The notes: generated by a model not told the origin, from the letters alone. Shown: positions 37,658 through 48,038, counted from the stretch's first letter. The stretch is 64,000 nt of DNA from Sphingomonas sp. IC-56 (GCF_021043375.1 NZ_JAJNDV010000002.1:62001-126000), one strand, 5' to 3'. Program-made: numbers and translations.

Positions 37658-38401
37658 TCAGACGAACGCGCCGCCGCTCACATCGATGGTCGTGCCGGTG
37701 ATGTAGGTCGCATCGTCGCTGGCCAGGAACGACGCCACGCCGGCGATTTCCTCGGGCCGGCCATAGCGCTTGAGCGCGACCATGCTCCGTATCACCTCGG
37801 CGAACTCGGTGTCGGCCGGGTTCATGTCGGTGTCGACGGGCCCAGGCTGGATCGCGTTCACCAGGATGCCGCGTGGCGCCAGATCGTGTGCCCAGGTGCG
37901 GGCGAACATGGAAACCGCTGCCTTGCTCGCCGCATAGACGCTGTTGCCGGCAAATCCGGCGGTATCGGCCGAGACCGAGCTTACCAGGATGACGCGGCTG
38001 CCGTCGCCCAGGTGCGGCAGTGCCGCCGCGGTGCCAGCCAGCACGCCCTCGACATTCACCCCGAAGATGCGGTCATACACCTCCAGCGCCTCGGGCCCCA
38101 CCGGGGCGAAGGTCGCGACGCCGGCATTGTGGACCAGGATATCGATCCCGCCCAGCGTGGCGGCAGCCTCGTCCACCGATCGCTGGACGGCCGCCTTGTC
38201 GGCCGCATCCGCCTGGATCGCCTTGCCCTTCACGCCCTCGGCCTCGATCGCCGCGACGGTCGCGTTCGCGCCCTCATGGTTGCCGGCGTAGGTGATGACG
38301 ACGTCGGCGCCGTCCGCCGCCAGCCGCCTGGCAATCGCCGCGCCGATTCCGCGCGATCCGCCGGTCACCAACGCGCGCTTGCCTGCCAGTTTCTTCGACA
38401 T
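37658..38401 (-). CDS. SDR family oxidoreductase
   Basis: The 247-residue classical SDR has TGGSRGIG near residue 13, a HNAG variant of NNAG in ILVHNAGVA, the catalytic serine in VSSVSADTAG, YAASK, and the C-terminal TYITGTTIDVSGGAFV common to FabG-like proteins. After the second strand the sequence TYAGN lacks an acidic residue, favouring NADPH. Substrate is unknown. It is divergent from an ArsR regulator whose start region contains a clear dyad, so this SDR is probably its target. Such ArsR/SDR pairs are frequent in proteobacteria. Confidence 0.88.
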   Translation of the reverse strand: MSKKLAGKRALVTGGSRGIGAAIARRLAADGADVVITYAGNHEGANATVAAIEAEGVKGKAIQADAADKAAVQRSVDEAAATLGGIDILVHNAGVATFAPVGPEALEVYDRIFGVNVEGVLAGTAAALPHLGDGSRVILVSSVSADTAGFAGNSVYAASKAAVSMFARTWAHDLAPRGILVNAIQPGPVDTDMNPADTEFAEVIRSMVALKRYGRPEEIAGVASFLASDDATYITGTTIDVSGGAFV

Positions 38402-38474
38402 GATTTCAATCTCCGCTCCCCAGCCGGTCAGGTGCCGGCCGCCGGGACGGACGCTGATCTGGGATGCAAAATGG

Positions 38475-38497
38475 ATAGTTCAATATTCCCGAACTAT
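38475..38497. promoter_or_regulatory. Putative ArsR operator overlapping regulator start codon
   Basis: ATAGTTC, nine bases, GAACTAT is a perfect dyad. The right arm runs into the ATG of the ArsR gene at 38496, and the left arm is 74 bases before the divergent SDR start. Size and symmetry fit the dyads bound by ArsR dimers, so autoregulation together with SDR control is likely. Confidence 0.6.
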
Positions 38498-38834
38498 GGA
38501 ATCAGCTGAGCTGCCCTATATCGGCGGAATGGATCGCCTGGTGCACCCCGATCTCAAGGATGTGAGCCTTGCCGCCGCGCTCCACGCGCTCGCCGATCCC
38601 GTGCGCCTGGATATCATTTCCCGGCTGGTCGCCTGTCCTTCCCTCAATGCCAGCACCGCCTGCGTCGACGGCACGCCCAAGAGCACCATCTCCAATCATT
38701 TGAACGTACTTCGCGCCGCCGGGCTGGTGGAGACCAGCGTCGAGGGCCGCGAGCGCATCAATCGCCTTCGCTGCGAGGATTTCAACGCCCGCTTTCCGGG
38801 CCTTCTTCCCGCGGTGCTCGCCAACAAAGCCTGA
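38496..38834 (+). CDS. ArsR family winged-helix regulator
   Basis: The 112-residue protein has the ArsR DNA-binding domain: LAAALHALADPVRLDIISRLV, then TPKSTISNHLNVLRAAGLVETSVEGRERINRLR. Two cysteines (residues about 48 and 55, ACPSLNASTAC) lie before the recognition helix, but the classic metal-binding ELCVCD motif is absent. It may respond to a reactive or organic ligand instead of arsenic. I start it at 38496; an in-frame ATG at 38529 would give a 101-residue protein. It probably represses itself and the divergent SDR. Confidence 0.85.
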   Translation: MESAELPYIGGMDRLVHPDLKDVSLAAALHALADPVRLDIISRLVACPSLNASTACVDGTPKSTISNHLNVLRAAGLVETSVEGRERINRLRCEDFNARFPGLLPAVLANKA

Positions 38835-38918
38835 GCTTTGCGTGCCCTATGGGGTTGCACTGCGGATGCGAAAGGCATAGCCCGCCCTCAAATATCGTTT
38901 GTCCAAGGATTCAACGGA

Positions 38919-39701
38919 ATGGCCGAGTTTCGCCTGCCCAAGAACAGCCGCATCACCAAGGGCAAGGTGCACAAGGCGGACGCCGCCGCCGCGCGCGTCA
39001 AGAAGTTCAAGATCTATCGCTATGATCCCGACTCGGGCGAGAACCCGCGCTACGACACGTTCGAGGTCGATCTCGACGATTGCGGCCCGATGGTCCTCGA
39101 CGCGCTGATCAAGATCAAGGGCGAGCAGGACAGCTCGCTCACCTTCCGCCGTTCGTGCCGTGAAGGCATTTGCGGGTCGTGTTCGATGAACATGGACGGC
39201 CGCAACGGCCTGGCCTGCACCACTGCGATCGAGGACATCAAGGGCGAGATCCAGATCACGCCGCTGCCGCACATGGACGTGATCAAGGACCTGGTGCCCG
39301 ATTTCACGCACTTCTATGCGCAGTACAACTCAATCAAGCCGTGGCTGCAAACCGTCACCACGACGCCTTCGGGCAAGGAGCGCCTCCAGACCCCGGAACA
39401 GCGCGACAAGCTGGACGGCCTGTACGAGTGCATCCTGTGCGCGTGCTGCTCGACCTCGTGCCCCAGCTATTGGTGGAACAGCGACAAGTTCCTGGGTCCT
39501 GCGATCCTGCTCCAGGCCTATCGCTGGCTGGCCGACTCGCGCGACGAGATGACCGGCGAGCGCCTCGACCAGCTGGAGGATCCCTTCCGTCTGTATCGCT
39601 GCCACACGATCATGAACTGCGCGAACGTGTGCCCCAAGGGCTTGAGCCCCGCCAAGGCGATCGCCGAGATCAAGAAGATGGAAGCCGAGCGCGCGCTCTG
39701 A
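38919..39701 (+). CDS. sdhB: Succinate dehydrogenase iron-sulfur subunit
   Basis: From the ATG at 38919, behind AAGGA, the product has 260 residues. All three cluster motifs are complete: [2Fe-2S] [21 protein letters not shown], [4Fe-4S] [16 protein letters not shown] and [3Fe-4S] [14 protein letters not shown]. It passes electrons from SdhA to the quinone site. It is separated from sdhCDA by the C13 peptidase, ClpP-like protein, SDR and ArsR genes, yet remains on the same strand. zapE starts 15 bases after its stop. Confidence 0.96.
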   Translation: MAEFRLPKNSRITKGKVHKADAAAARVKKFKIYRYDPDSGENPRYDTFEVDLDDCGPMVLDALIKIKGEQDSSLTFRRSCREGICGSCSMNMDGRNGLACTTAIEDIKGEIQITPLPHMDVIKDLVPDFTHFYAQYNSIKPWLQTVTTTPSGKERLQTPEQRDKLDGLYECILCACCSTSCPSYWWNSDKFLGPAILLQAYRWLADSRDEMTGERLDQLEDPFRLYRCHTIMNCANVCPKGLSPAKAIAEIKKMEAERAL

Positions 39702-39716
39702 GCGCCGCCTGACACC

Positions 39717-40829
39717 TTGAGCAAAGTCCTAGCCCGCTATCGGGAGCTCGTCGCCGCCGGCGAACTCCGCGCCGATCCCGAGCAGCAATCGGCCGCCGAA
39801 CGGCTGGACCGGTTGGCGCAGGAACTCGAAGCAGGTCCCCGCAAGGGAAGCGTGCTGTGGCGCCTGGCCGGGCGCAAGCCGGAGCCGCCGCGCGGCCTGT
39901 ATCTGTGGGGCGGCGTCGGGCGTGGCAAATCGATGCTGATGGACCTGTTCACCGATTGCGTGGACATCCGCCGCAAGCGCCGGGTCCATTTCCACGAATT
40001 CATGATCGAGGTGCATGCGCGCCTGAACGTCGAGCGGCAGAAAGACACGCCCGACCCTGTCGTCGCAGTCGCCGACGCGCTGGCCGACGATATCCGCCTG
40101 CTCGCGTTCGACGAGATGGTGGTGAACAATCCGCCCGACGCGATGATCCTGTCGCGGCTGTTCACCGAGATGATGCGCCACGGCCTGACCGTCGTCGCTA
40201 CCTCCAACCGGCCCCCGCGCGACCTCTACAAGGACGGGCTGAATCGCGACCTGTTCCTGCCGTTCATCGACCTGATCGAGGCGCGCATGGACGTGCTGAC
40301 GCTGAACGGCCCGGTGGATTACCGCCTCAACCGCCTGGGCAAGATGCGCACTTGGCTGGTGCCCAATGGGCCGGAGGCGACTGCAGAGCTGTCGGCCGCT
40401 TTTTTCCGCCTGACCGACTACCCCCCCGAGGACCGCGCGCATGTTCCCTCGGCCGAGATCCCCGTCTCGGGCGGGCGCAGCCTGCACGTGCCCAAGTGCC
40501 TGAAGGGTGTGGCAGTCTTCTCGTTCAAGCGGCTGTGCGGCGAAGCGCGCGGCGCATCCGATTATCTCGCCATAGCCCGGCGCTTTCACACCGTGATCCT
40601 CGTCGGCATCCCGCGCCTGGGGCCCGAGAACCGCAACGAAGCCGCTCGGTTTGTCACGTTGGTGGACGCGCTGTACGAGAACCGGGTGAAGTTGCTCGCC
40701 GCCGCCGACGCGGAGCCCGACCAGCTCTACATCGCTGGCGATGGCGCGTTCGAGTTCGAACGCACAGCCTCCCGCCTGCAGGAGATGCGGTCGGACAGCT
40801 ACCTGGCCGAGGGGCACGGCGCGCACTAA
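39717..40829 (+). CDS. zapE: AFG1-like ATPase, cell division protein ZapE
   Basis: The 370-residue AAA+ protein starts with a TTG. Walker A is LWGGVGRGKSMLMD and Walker B reads LLAFDEMVVNNPPDAMIL. ATSNRPPRDLYKDGLNRDLFLPFI and the C-terminal FSFKRLCGEARGASDYLAIARRFHTVILVGIP blocks are specific to the ZapE/AFG1 family. In E. coli ZapE affects Z-ring stability; in mitochondria the homologue handles respiratory chain subunits. Its position directly after sdhB, shared by many alphaproteobacteria with sdhB or mdh, suggests co-expression with respiratory enzymes. Confidence 0.92.
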   Translation: MSKVLARYRELVAAGELRADPEQQSAAERLDRLAQELEAGPRKGSVLWRLAGRKPEPPRGLYLWGGVGRGKSMLMDLFTDCVDIRRKRRVHFHEFMIEVHARLNVERQKDTPDPVVAVADALADDIRLLAFDEMVVNNPPDAMILSRLFTEMMRHGLTVVATSNRPPRDLYKDGLNRDLFLPFIDLIEARMDVLTLNGPVDYRLNRLGKMRTWLVPNGPEATAELSAAFFRLTDYPPEDRAHVPSAEIPVSGGRSLHVPKCLKGVAVFSFKRLCGEARGASDYLAIARRFHTVILVGIPRLGPENRNEAARFVTLVDALYENRVKLLAAADAEPDQLYIAGDGAFEFERTASRLQEMRSDSYLAEGHGAH

Positions 40830-40858
40830 GCGTCTCGGCACAATCAACAGGAGATCGC

Positions 40859-42781
40859 ATGTTGCAGCGTATGTTCCGGCTGATCCTTGGGGTGGTTGCG
40901 GTCGCGACCGGGTCCGCCGCCGCGGCACAGTCCAAGCCGCCCCGCCCGGCGCTGGTCGCCGCCGACATGCGCGAGCATCGTAGCCTGGATGGCGCGTGGC
41001 GCTGGTCGATCGATCCGTATCGTGACGGCTTTGCCGGGTTCCATGGCGGCGAGCCGGGCCCGAGCAGCCGCCGCTGGCAGGACCGCACCATCGCCGACGT
41101 CGAACGCGCCGAGCCGCGCGCCTTGTTCGAGTTCGACTTGCAGCGCTCGCCCATTGCCCAGCTTCCGGGCTCCTGGATCGGCCACGCGCCCGAAATGCGC
41201 CTCTATCAGGGGCTGGTCTGGTATCAGCGCAACTTCGAGGTAGCCGCGCCAAAGTCGGGACAGCGCACGATGCTGCGCTTCGGCGCGGCCGATCATGCCG
41301 CGCGCGTCTATCTGAACGGCAAGGAGGTCGGGCGGCATTCGGGCGGCTTCACGCCCTTCGCGTTTGACGTGACCAAGGCGCTCAAGGCGGGCACCAACCA
41401 GATCACTGTGGCCGTCGATTCGCAGCGCACCGATGCCGATGTGCCGCCGCCCGTCACGGACTGGGAGACCTATGGCGGCATCACTCGCTCGGTGACCCTG
41501 GTCACCGTGCCCGACACCTATGTCGACGATGCCTGGGTGCGCCTGACCAATGACGGCCGCATCGCCGCGACCATCCGCCTAGATGGCCTTAATCAGGCAG
41601 GCCGCACCGTCCGCGTCCGCATCCCCGCCCTCGATCTCGAATTCGAAGGCACCACCGATGCGCGCGGCATCTGGAACGGCAGCGCCCCCGCCCCCAAGAC
41701 CCTCAAACGCTGGTCGCCCGAGGCTCCCACCCTCTACGACACGCTCGTCGAAGCCGGCCCGGATACTCTCACCGACAAAATCGGTTTCCGCACGATCGAA
41801 GTCCGCGGCGACGAGATCCTGCTTAACGGCCACTCGATCTTCCTGCGCGGCATTTCGATGCACGAAGAGGAACTGGGCAAGAACCCGGTGCGCGCGATGA
41901 CGCCCGCCGCGGCCCGCGCGCTGCTGACCGAGATCAAGCAAGGCTTGAATGGCAACTTCGTCCGGCTCGCCCATTACCCGCACAGCGAAGTGGTCACCCG
42001 CCTGGCAGACGAGATGGGCCTGCTCGTGTGGAGCGAAGTGCCGCTCTATTGGCGAGTCGCCTGGGACAACCCGGAAACGCTCGCCGCCGCGCGGACGATG
42101 ATGGCGGAGAACATCACCCGCGACCGCAACCGCGCCTCGATCATCCTGTGGAGCGTCGCCAATGAAACGCCGGTTGGCGAGGCGCGCAACAAGTTCCTGC
42201 GCACCCTGATCGGCGACGTTCGCGCGCTGGACGACAGCCGGCTGGTAACCGCCGCGCTGCTCAGCCGGCGCGAGGGCGACGTATCGACCATCGACGATCC
42301 GCTGATCCCCGACCTCGATGTGCTGGCCATTAATACGTACAACGGCTGGTACACCGACGATCGACTAGCCAAGCTGCCGAACATCAGCTGGCGCTCCCCT
42401 GCGACCAAGCCGCTCATCTTCTCCGAATTTGGCGCCGACGCGCTGGCCGGTTATCGCGATGGCGGCGCCGACCCGCACAAGTTCAGCGAGGAGTATCAGG
42501 CCGAATATTACCGCCGCACGCTGGAAATGGCGGCCAAGGTACCGTTCCTGCGCGGCATGAGCCCATGGATCCTCAAGGACTTCCGCTCGCCGCGCCGGCA
42601 GCATCCGGTTTATCAGCAAGGCTGGAACCGCAAGGGCCTGATCTCGGAGACCGGCGCGCGCAAACAGGCGTTCGATGTGCTGGCCGAAGACTATCGTCGC
42701 CGCGCTGAGACAAGCGCCAAACAGGCAGCGCAGCGTGGAGAGAAGTCGGAGGATGCGCGCAAGGGCACGTCCTTCCCCTGA
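40859..42781 (+). CDS. Glycoside hydrolase family 2, beta-glucuronidase/galactosidase-like
   Basis: The 640-residue protein begins with a signal peptide (ending SAAAAQ) and AGGAGA before the ATG. The domains are a jelly-roll sugar-binding domain (about 40-210, with LYQGLVWYQRNFEV and AARVYLNGKEVGRHSGGFTPF), an immunoglobulin-like domain, and a TIM barrel (about 310-600). The acid/base glutamate lies in ILWSVANETPVGE and the nucleophile in LIFSEFGADALAG. FLRGISMHEEE opens the barrel. The GH2 family is sure; the sugar specificity is not. The C-terminal 30 residues are charged and unstructured. It stands alone with no other carbohydrate genes adjacent. Confidence 0.9.
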   Translation: MLQRMFRLILGVVAVATGSAAAAQSKPPRPALVAADMREHRSLDGAWRWSIDPYRDGFAGFHGGEPGPSSRRWQDRTIADVERAEPRALFEFDLQRSPIAQLPGSWIGHAPEMRLYQGLVWYQRNFEVAAPKSGQRTMLRFGAADHAARVYLNGKEVGRHSGGFTPFAFDVTKALKAGTNQITVAVDSQRTDADVPPPVTDWETYGGITRSVTLVTVPDTYVDDAWVRLTNDGRIAATIRLDGLNQAGRTVRVRIPALDLEFEGTTDARGIWNGSAPAPKTLKRWSPEAPTLYDTLVEAGPDTLTDKIGFRTIEVRGDEILLNGHSIFLRGISMHEEELGKNPVRAMTPAAARALLTEIKQGLNGNFVRLAHYPHSEVVTRLADEMGLLVWSEVPLYWRVAWDNPETLAAARTMMAENITRDRNRASIILWSVANETPVGEARNKFLRTLIGDVRALDDSRLVTAALLSRREGDVSTIDDPLIPDLDVLAINTYNGWYTDDRLAKLPNISWRSPATKPLIFSEFGADALAGYRDGGADPHKFSEEYQAEYYRRTLEMAAKVPFLRGMSPWILKDFRSPRRQHPVYQQGWNRKGLISETGARKQAFDVLAEDYRRRAETSAKQAAQRGEKSEDARKGTSFP

Positions 42782-42823
42782 GGGTCCGCAGGGTCGAGGC
42801 CAAGGCGCGGTCGTGCGGACCCT
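42781..42823 (+). terminator. Hairpin at the end of the GH2 gene
   Basis: AGGGTCCGCA (42781-42790) and TGCGGACCCT (42814-42823) form a perfect ten-base-pair stem beginning at the last base of the stop codon. No T tract follows, so termination efficiency is uncertain. Confidence 0.45.
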
Positions 42824-42895
42824 GCGCGGGTCTCAGACGTTGAACGCACGCAAACAGCCCCGCGCCATCGATCCTTCTGGCGCGGCGGAGCCTTA

Positions 42896-42925
42896 TTGCT
42901 CTTGCGAACGATTTGCAGATATAAT
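42896..42925 (+). promoter_or_regulatory. Candidate sigma-70 promoter for the mdh cluster
   Basis: TTGCTC (42896-42901), an 18-base spacer and a perfect TATAAT (42920-42925) lie 113 bases before the mdh ATG. A second TATAAT at 42960-42965 has no matching -35 sequence. Confidence 0.45.
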
Positions 42926-42935
42926 TCTAAGCTAA

Positions 42936-44000
<1,065 letters not shown>

Positions 44001-44004
44001 TCCC

Positions 44005-44024
44005 ACGCGCCCTTCGGGGCGCGT
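44005..44024 (+). promoter_or_regulatory. Intercistronic hairpin between mdh and sucD
   Basis: ACGCGCCC-TTCG-GGGCGCGT: perfect eight-base-pair stem with a stable UUCG-type loop, followed by TTCATCTT. It may attenuate or stabilise the mdh transcript; the T content after it is too low for strong termination. Confidence 0.5.
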
Positions 44025-44049
44025 TCATCTTACAGGAGCAGGTGCCCGC

Positions 44050-44940
44050 ATGAGCATCCTCGTCGACAAGAATACCAAGGTCATCACCCAGGGAATGACC
44101 GGCAAGACCGGCACCTTCCATACCAAGGCGGCGCTCGACTACGGCACGCAGATGGTTGGCGGCGTGACGCCGGGCAAGGGCGGCACCACGCATGAGGAGT
44201 TGGGCCTGCCCAACTTCAACACCGTGGCAGAAGCCGTCGCACAGACCGGCGCGAATGCATCCGTGATCTACGTTCCGCCCCCCTTCGCGGCGGACTCGAT
44301 CCTGGAAGCCATTGACGCCGAAGTGCCGCTGATCGTCGCGATCACCGAAGGCATTCCGGTGCTCGACATGGTTCGCGTCAAGCGCGCGCTGTCGGGCTCC
44401 AAGTCGCGCCTGATCGGCCCGAACTGCCCCGGCGTGCTCACGCCTGGCGAGTGCAAGATCGGCATCATGCCGGGCAGCATCTTCTCCAAGGGCAGCGTCG
44501 GCGTCGTGTCGCGTTCGGGCACGCTCACCTATGAGGCGGTGTTCCAGACCACCAACGCAGGCCTAGGTCAGACCACCGCGGTCGGCATCGGCGGCGATCC
44601 GGTCAACGGCACCAACTTCATCGACGTGCTTGAGCTGTTCCTCGCCGACGACGCGACTCAGTCGATCATCATGATCGGTGAGATCGGCGGCGACGCTGAA
44701 GAGCAGGCCGCGCAGTTTCTGATCGACGAGGCCAAGCGTGGCCGCAAGAAGCCAATGGCCGGCTTTATCGCGGGCCGCACGGCGCCTCCGGGCCGTCGCA
44801 TGGGCCATGCCGGCGCGATCGTGTCGGGTGGCAAGGGCGACGCCGAGAGCAAGATAGCGGCGATGGAAGCCGCCGGCATCCGCGTCGCAGCATCGCCGTC
44901 CGAGCTCGGCTCGACGCTGGTGGACGTGCTGAAGGGTTGA
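44050..44940 (+). CDS. sucD: Succinyl-CoA synthetase alpha subunit
   Basis: At 296 residues this is complete. [36 protein letters not shown] is the CoA-binding start. The active-site phosphohistidine is in [17 protein letters not shown], and [22 protein letters not shown] is conserved. It forms a complex with SucC to convert succinyl-CoA to succinate with NTP production. Unusually, sucC, which normally precedes sucD, is not in this cluster. AGGAGCAGG serves as ribosome binding site. Confidence 0.96.
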   Translation: MSILVDKNTKVITQGMTGKTGTFHTKAALDYGTQMVGGVTPGKGGTTHEELGLPNFNTVAEAVAQTGANASVIYVPPPFAADSILEAIDAEVPLIVAITEGIPVLDMVRVKRALSGSKSRLIGPNCPGVLTPGECKIGIMPGSIFSKGSVGVVSRSGTLTYEAVFQTTNAGLGQTTAVGIGGDPVNGTNFIDVLELFLADDATQSIIMIGEIGGDAEEQAAQFLIDEAKRGRKKPMAGFIAGRTAPPGRRMGHAGAIVSGGKGDAESKIAAMEAAGIRVAASPSELGSTLVDVLKG

Positions 44941-45065
44941 AACGGATGAGCCTCCTTCCTTGATGGGAGGAGGCTGATGCGGGCGAGACGGCGCAAGCCA
45001 CGATCTCGCCCGCACCTTCCCGGGCTCCGGCTCGGACCTCCCTCTCCCATCAGGGGAGAGGAGAA
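44941..45065. repeat. Three hairpins between sucD and sucA
   Basis: Stems are visible at about 44950-44974 (GCCTCCTTCC with GGGAGGAGGC), 44978-45014 (TGCGGGCGAGA with TCTCGCCCGCA, perfect 11 pairs) and 45041-45061 (CCTCTCCC with GGGGAGAGG). The last arm doubles as the sucA ribosome binding site. It looks like a composite interspersed element inserted inside the operon. Confidence 0.65.
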
Positions 45066-45071
45066 GTGAGG

Positions 45072-48014
45072 ATGAAGACAATGGGCTATGAAGGCCTGGA
45101 TTTCGAGCAGATCGCCGGCGGGGTGAGCCCCGCTTTCATCGAAACGCTGTACCGCCGTTACAAGGCGGATCCCACCGGCATCGAGCCGCAGTGGCAGCAG
45201 TTCTTCGAAGGTCTCGAGAACAGCGCCTCGGGCCCCAGCTGGGCCAATCCGCGCTGGCCGCTGAGCGAGACCGATCAGCTGACCGCCGGCCTTGATCCCA
45301 CGCAGATGGAGCCCGCGCCCAAGCCCGCCAAGGGCGGCGCGCCCAAGCCCGCGCCTGCCCCCGCCGCGGTGTCCGAGGACGACATCGCTAAGGCTGCCGG
45401 CGACTCGATCCGCGCCATGCTGTTGATCCGCACCTATCGCGTGCGCGGACATCTGGCCGCCGATCTCGATCCGCTGGGCCTTGCCCGCCAGAACCTGCCC
45501 GAGGACCTGCGCACCGAATATCACGGCTTCGCCGATACCGAGATCGATCGTCCGGTCTATCTCGGTGGCGTACTCGGCCTGCAATGGGCCACCGTGCGCG
45601 AGATCGTCGACATCCTGCGCGCAAACTATTGCGGCAAGGTCGGCCTGGAATACATGCACATCGCCGATGTCGAGGAGCGCCGCTTCCTCCAGGAGCGCAT
45701 GGAAGGCAAGGACAAGGAAATCACCTTCACGCCCGACGGCAAGAAGGCGATCCTGACCAAGGTGATCGAAGCCGAGCAGTGGGAGAAATTCCTCGGCAAG
45801 AAGTATGTCGGCACCAAGCGGTTCGGCCTCGACGGCGGCGAATCGATGATCCCGGCGATGGAATCGATCATCAAGTATGGCGGCCAGCTCGGCGTCCGTG
45901 AGATCGTGTACGGCATGGCCCATCGCGGCCGCCTGAACATGCTCACCAACGTCATGGAAAAGCCGTATCGCGTGCTGTTCCACGAATTCGCCGGCGGCTC
46001 GGCCAACCCCGAGGATGTCGGCGGTTCGGGCGACGTGAAGTATCACCTCGGCACCTCCACCGATCGCGAGTTCGACGGCATCAAGGTGCACATGTCGCTG
46101 GTCGCCAACCCCTCGCATCTTGAGGCGGTGAACCCGGTCGTGCTCGGCAAGTCGCGCGCGCTTCAGACGCTGCGCAACGATCTCGCCGAGCATGAGCAGG
46201 TCCTGCCCGTGCTGATCCATGGCGACGCAGCGTTCGCCGGCCAGGGTATCGTCTGGGAATGCCTCGGCTTCTCGGGCATCCGCGGCTACAACACCGGCGG
46301 CTGCGTCCATTTCGTCATCAACAACCAGGTCGGCTTCACCACCAGCCCACAGTTCGCGCGCTCCTCGCCCTACCCGTCAGACGTGGCGAAGGGCGTTCAG
46401 GCACCGATCCTGCACGTCAACGGTGACGATCCCGAAGCGGTGACCTTCGCGACCAAGGTCGCGATCGAGTTCCGCCAGAAGTTCAAGCGCGACGTCGTGA
46501 TCGATATGTGGTGCTATCGCCGCTTCGGTCACAACGAAGGCGACGAGCCGAGCTTCACCCAGCCGCTGATGTACGCCAAGATCAAGGGGCACCCTGGCGT
46601 GTCCGAGATCTACGGCAAGCGGCTGATTGCAGAGGGCGTTGTCGACCAAGCGTTCGTCGACGAAAAGACCAACCAGTACAACACACTGCTGGAAGGCGAG
46701 TTCGAGGCGGGCAAGTCCTATTCGCCCAACAAGGCGGACTGGTTCGCCGGCCGCTGGTCGGGCCTGTCGGCACCCGCCGATCCGGAAAGCGCCCGCCGCA
46801 GCGTCGACACCGGCATCGAGCAGAAGCTGTTCGACGGCCTGGGCCGCACGCTGACCAGCGTTCCGGAAGGTCATGAGATCCACAAGACGCTCGGCCGCGT
46901 GCTTGAGGCCAAGCGCGAGATGTTCCGCTCCGGCGCGAACTTCGACTGGGCAACCGGTGAAGCGCTGGCGTTCGGCTCGCTGCTGTCGGAGGGCTTCGCC
47001 GTCCGCCTGTCGGGCCAGGATTCGGGTCGCGGCACCTTCTCGCAGCGTCACGCCGTCTGGGTCGATCAGAAGACCGAAGCCAAGTATGTGCCGCTGACCA
47101 CGATCCCGCACGGATCGTTCGAAGTGCTCGACTCGCCGCTTAGCGAATATGGCGTGCTCGGCTTCGAGTATGGCTATGCGCTCGCCGACCCCAAGGCGCT
47201 GGTGCTCTGGGAGGCGCAGTTCGGCGACTTCGTCAACGGCGCCCAGATCATGATCGACCAGTTCATCGCGTCGGGCGAGTCCAAGTGGCTGCGCGCCAAC
47301 GGCCTCGTGATGCTGCTGCCGCACGGCTATGAGGGCCAGGGCCCCGAGCATAGCTCGGCACGTCCGGAGCGCTTCCTCCAACTGTGCGCCGGCGACAACA
47401 TGCAGGTTGCCAACGTGACCACGCCGGCCAACTATTTCCACCTGCTGCGCCGGCAGATGCACCGCAACTTCCGCAAACCGCTCATCCTGATGACCCCCAA
47501 GTCGCTGCTCCGCCACAAGCTGGCGGTGTCGAAGACCGAGGACTTCCTGGGCGACAGCCACTTCCACCGCCTGCTTTCGGATCCGAAGGCGCCGATGGAC
47601 GGCGAGGTCCGCCGCCTGGTGCTCTGCACCGGTAAGGTCGCCTATGACCTGATGGAAGCGCGCGATGCCGCGGGCGACCAGAACACCGCGATCGTCCGCG
47701 TCGAGCAGCTCTATCCCTTCCCGGGCGAGCCGCTGGTCGCGCGGCTGAAGCGGATGACCAACCTTGAAGAGGTGGTCTGGGCGCAGGAAGAGCCGAAGAA
47801 CAACGGTTACTGGACGTTTGTCGAGCCGTTCATCGAGGCATGCATGGTCGAAGCCGGCATCGGCCCGCAGCGTCCCCGCTATGCCGGCCGCGCCGCCGCC
47901 GCTTCACCGGCTACCGGCCTGATGAAGCGCCACCAGACCGAACAGGCTGCGCTCGTCGCCGACGCGCTTGGCCACAATGTCCGCGAAGAGATTCGCCGGA
48001 CGCGCAAGAACTAA
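45072..48014 (+). CDS. sucA: 2-oxoglutarate dehydrogenase E1 component
   Basis: This 980-residue decarboxylase starts at the ATG at 45072; a GTG at 45066 and an ATG at 45081 are alternatives. The N-terminal segment SPAFIETLYRRYKADPTGIEPQWQQFF is the E1o tail that docks to the complex. MAHRGRLNMLTNVM, the thiamine-diphosphate region HGDAAFAGQGIVWECLGFSG with VINNQVGFTT, and RYGRPEEIA-like transketolase C-terminal blocks (VWAQEEPKNNGYW) are present. It decarboxylates 2-oxoglutarate and succinylates the lipoyl group of SucB. An Ala/Pro/Lys linker lies near residues 77-100. It is followed 24 bases later by sucB. Confidence 0.97.
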   Translation: MKTMGYEGLDFEQIAGGVSPAFIETLYRRYKADPTGIEPQWQQFFEGLENSASGPSWANPRWPLSETDQLTAGLDPTQMEPAPKPAKGGAPKPAPAPAAVSEDDIAKAAGDSIRAMLLIRTYRVRGHLAADLDPLGLARQNLPEDLRTEYHGFADTEIDRPVYLGGVLGLQWATVREIVDILRANYCGKVGLEYMHIADVEERRFLQERMEGKDKEITFTPDGKKAILTKVIEAEQWEKFLGKKYVGTKRFGLDGGESMIPAMESIIKYGGQLGVREIVYGMAHRGRLNMLTNVMEKPYRVLFHEFAGGSANPEDVGGSGDVKYHLGTSTDREFDGIKVHMSLVANPSHLEAVNPVVLGKSRALQTLRNDLAEHEQVLPVLIHGDAAFAGQGIVWECLGFSGIRGYNTGGCVHFVINNQVGFTTSPQFARSSPYPSDVAKGVQAPILHVNGDDPEAVTFATKVAIEFRQKFKRDVVIDMWCYRRFGHNEGDEPSFTQPLMYAKIKGHPGVSEIYGKRLIAEGVVDQAFVDEKTNQYNTLLEGEFEAGKSYSPNKADWFAGRWSGLSAPADPESARRSVDTGIEQKLFDGLGRTLTSVPEGHEIHKTLGRVLEAKREMFRSGANFDWATGEALAFGSLLSEGFAVRLSGQDSGRGTFSQRHAVWVDQKTEAKYVPLTTIPHGSFEVLDSPLSEYGVLGFEYGYALADPKALVLWEAQFGDFVNGAQIMIDQFIASGESKWLRANGLVMLLPHGYEGQGPEHSSARPERFLQLCAGDNMQVANVTTPANYFHLLRRQMHRNFRKPLILMTPKSLLRHKLAVSKTEDFLGDSHFHRLLSDPKAPMDGEVRRLVLCTGKVAYDLMEARDAAGDQNTAIVRVEQLYPFPGEPLVARLKRMTNLEEVVWAQEEPKNNGYWTFVEPFIEACMVEAGIGPQRPRYAGRAAAASPATGLMKRHQTEQAALVADALGHNVREEIRRTRKN

Positions 48015-48038
48015 GACTGGGAACGAGGAAGAAATCAG

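Noticed and set aside
39857..40858. Long plus-strand frame upstream of the GH2 start, in frame with it
   Set aside because: It runs through zapE in another frame and is Arg/Pro-rich without domains; the GH2 signal peptide and ribosome binding site place the true start at 40859.
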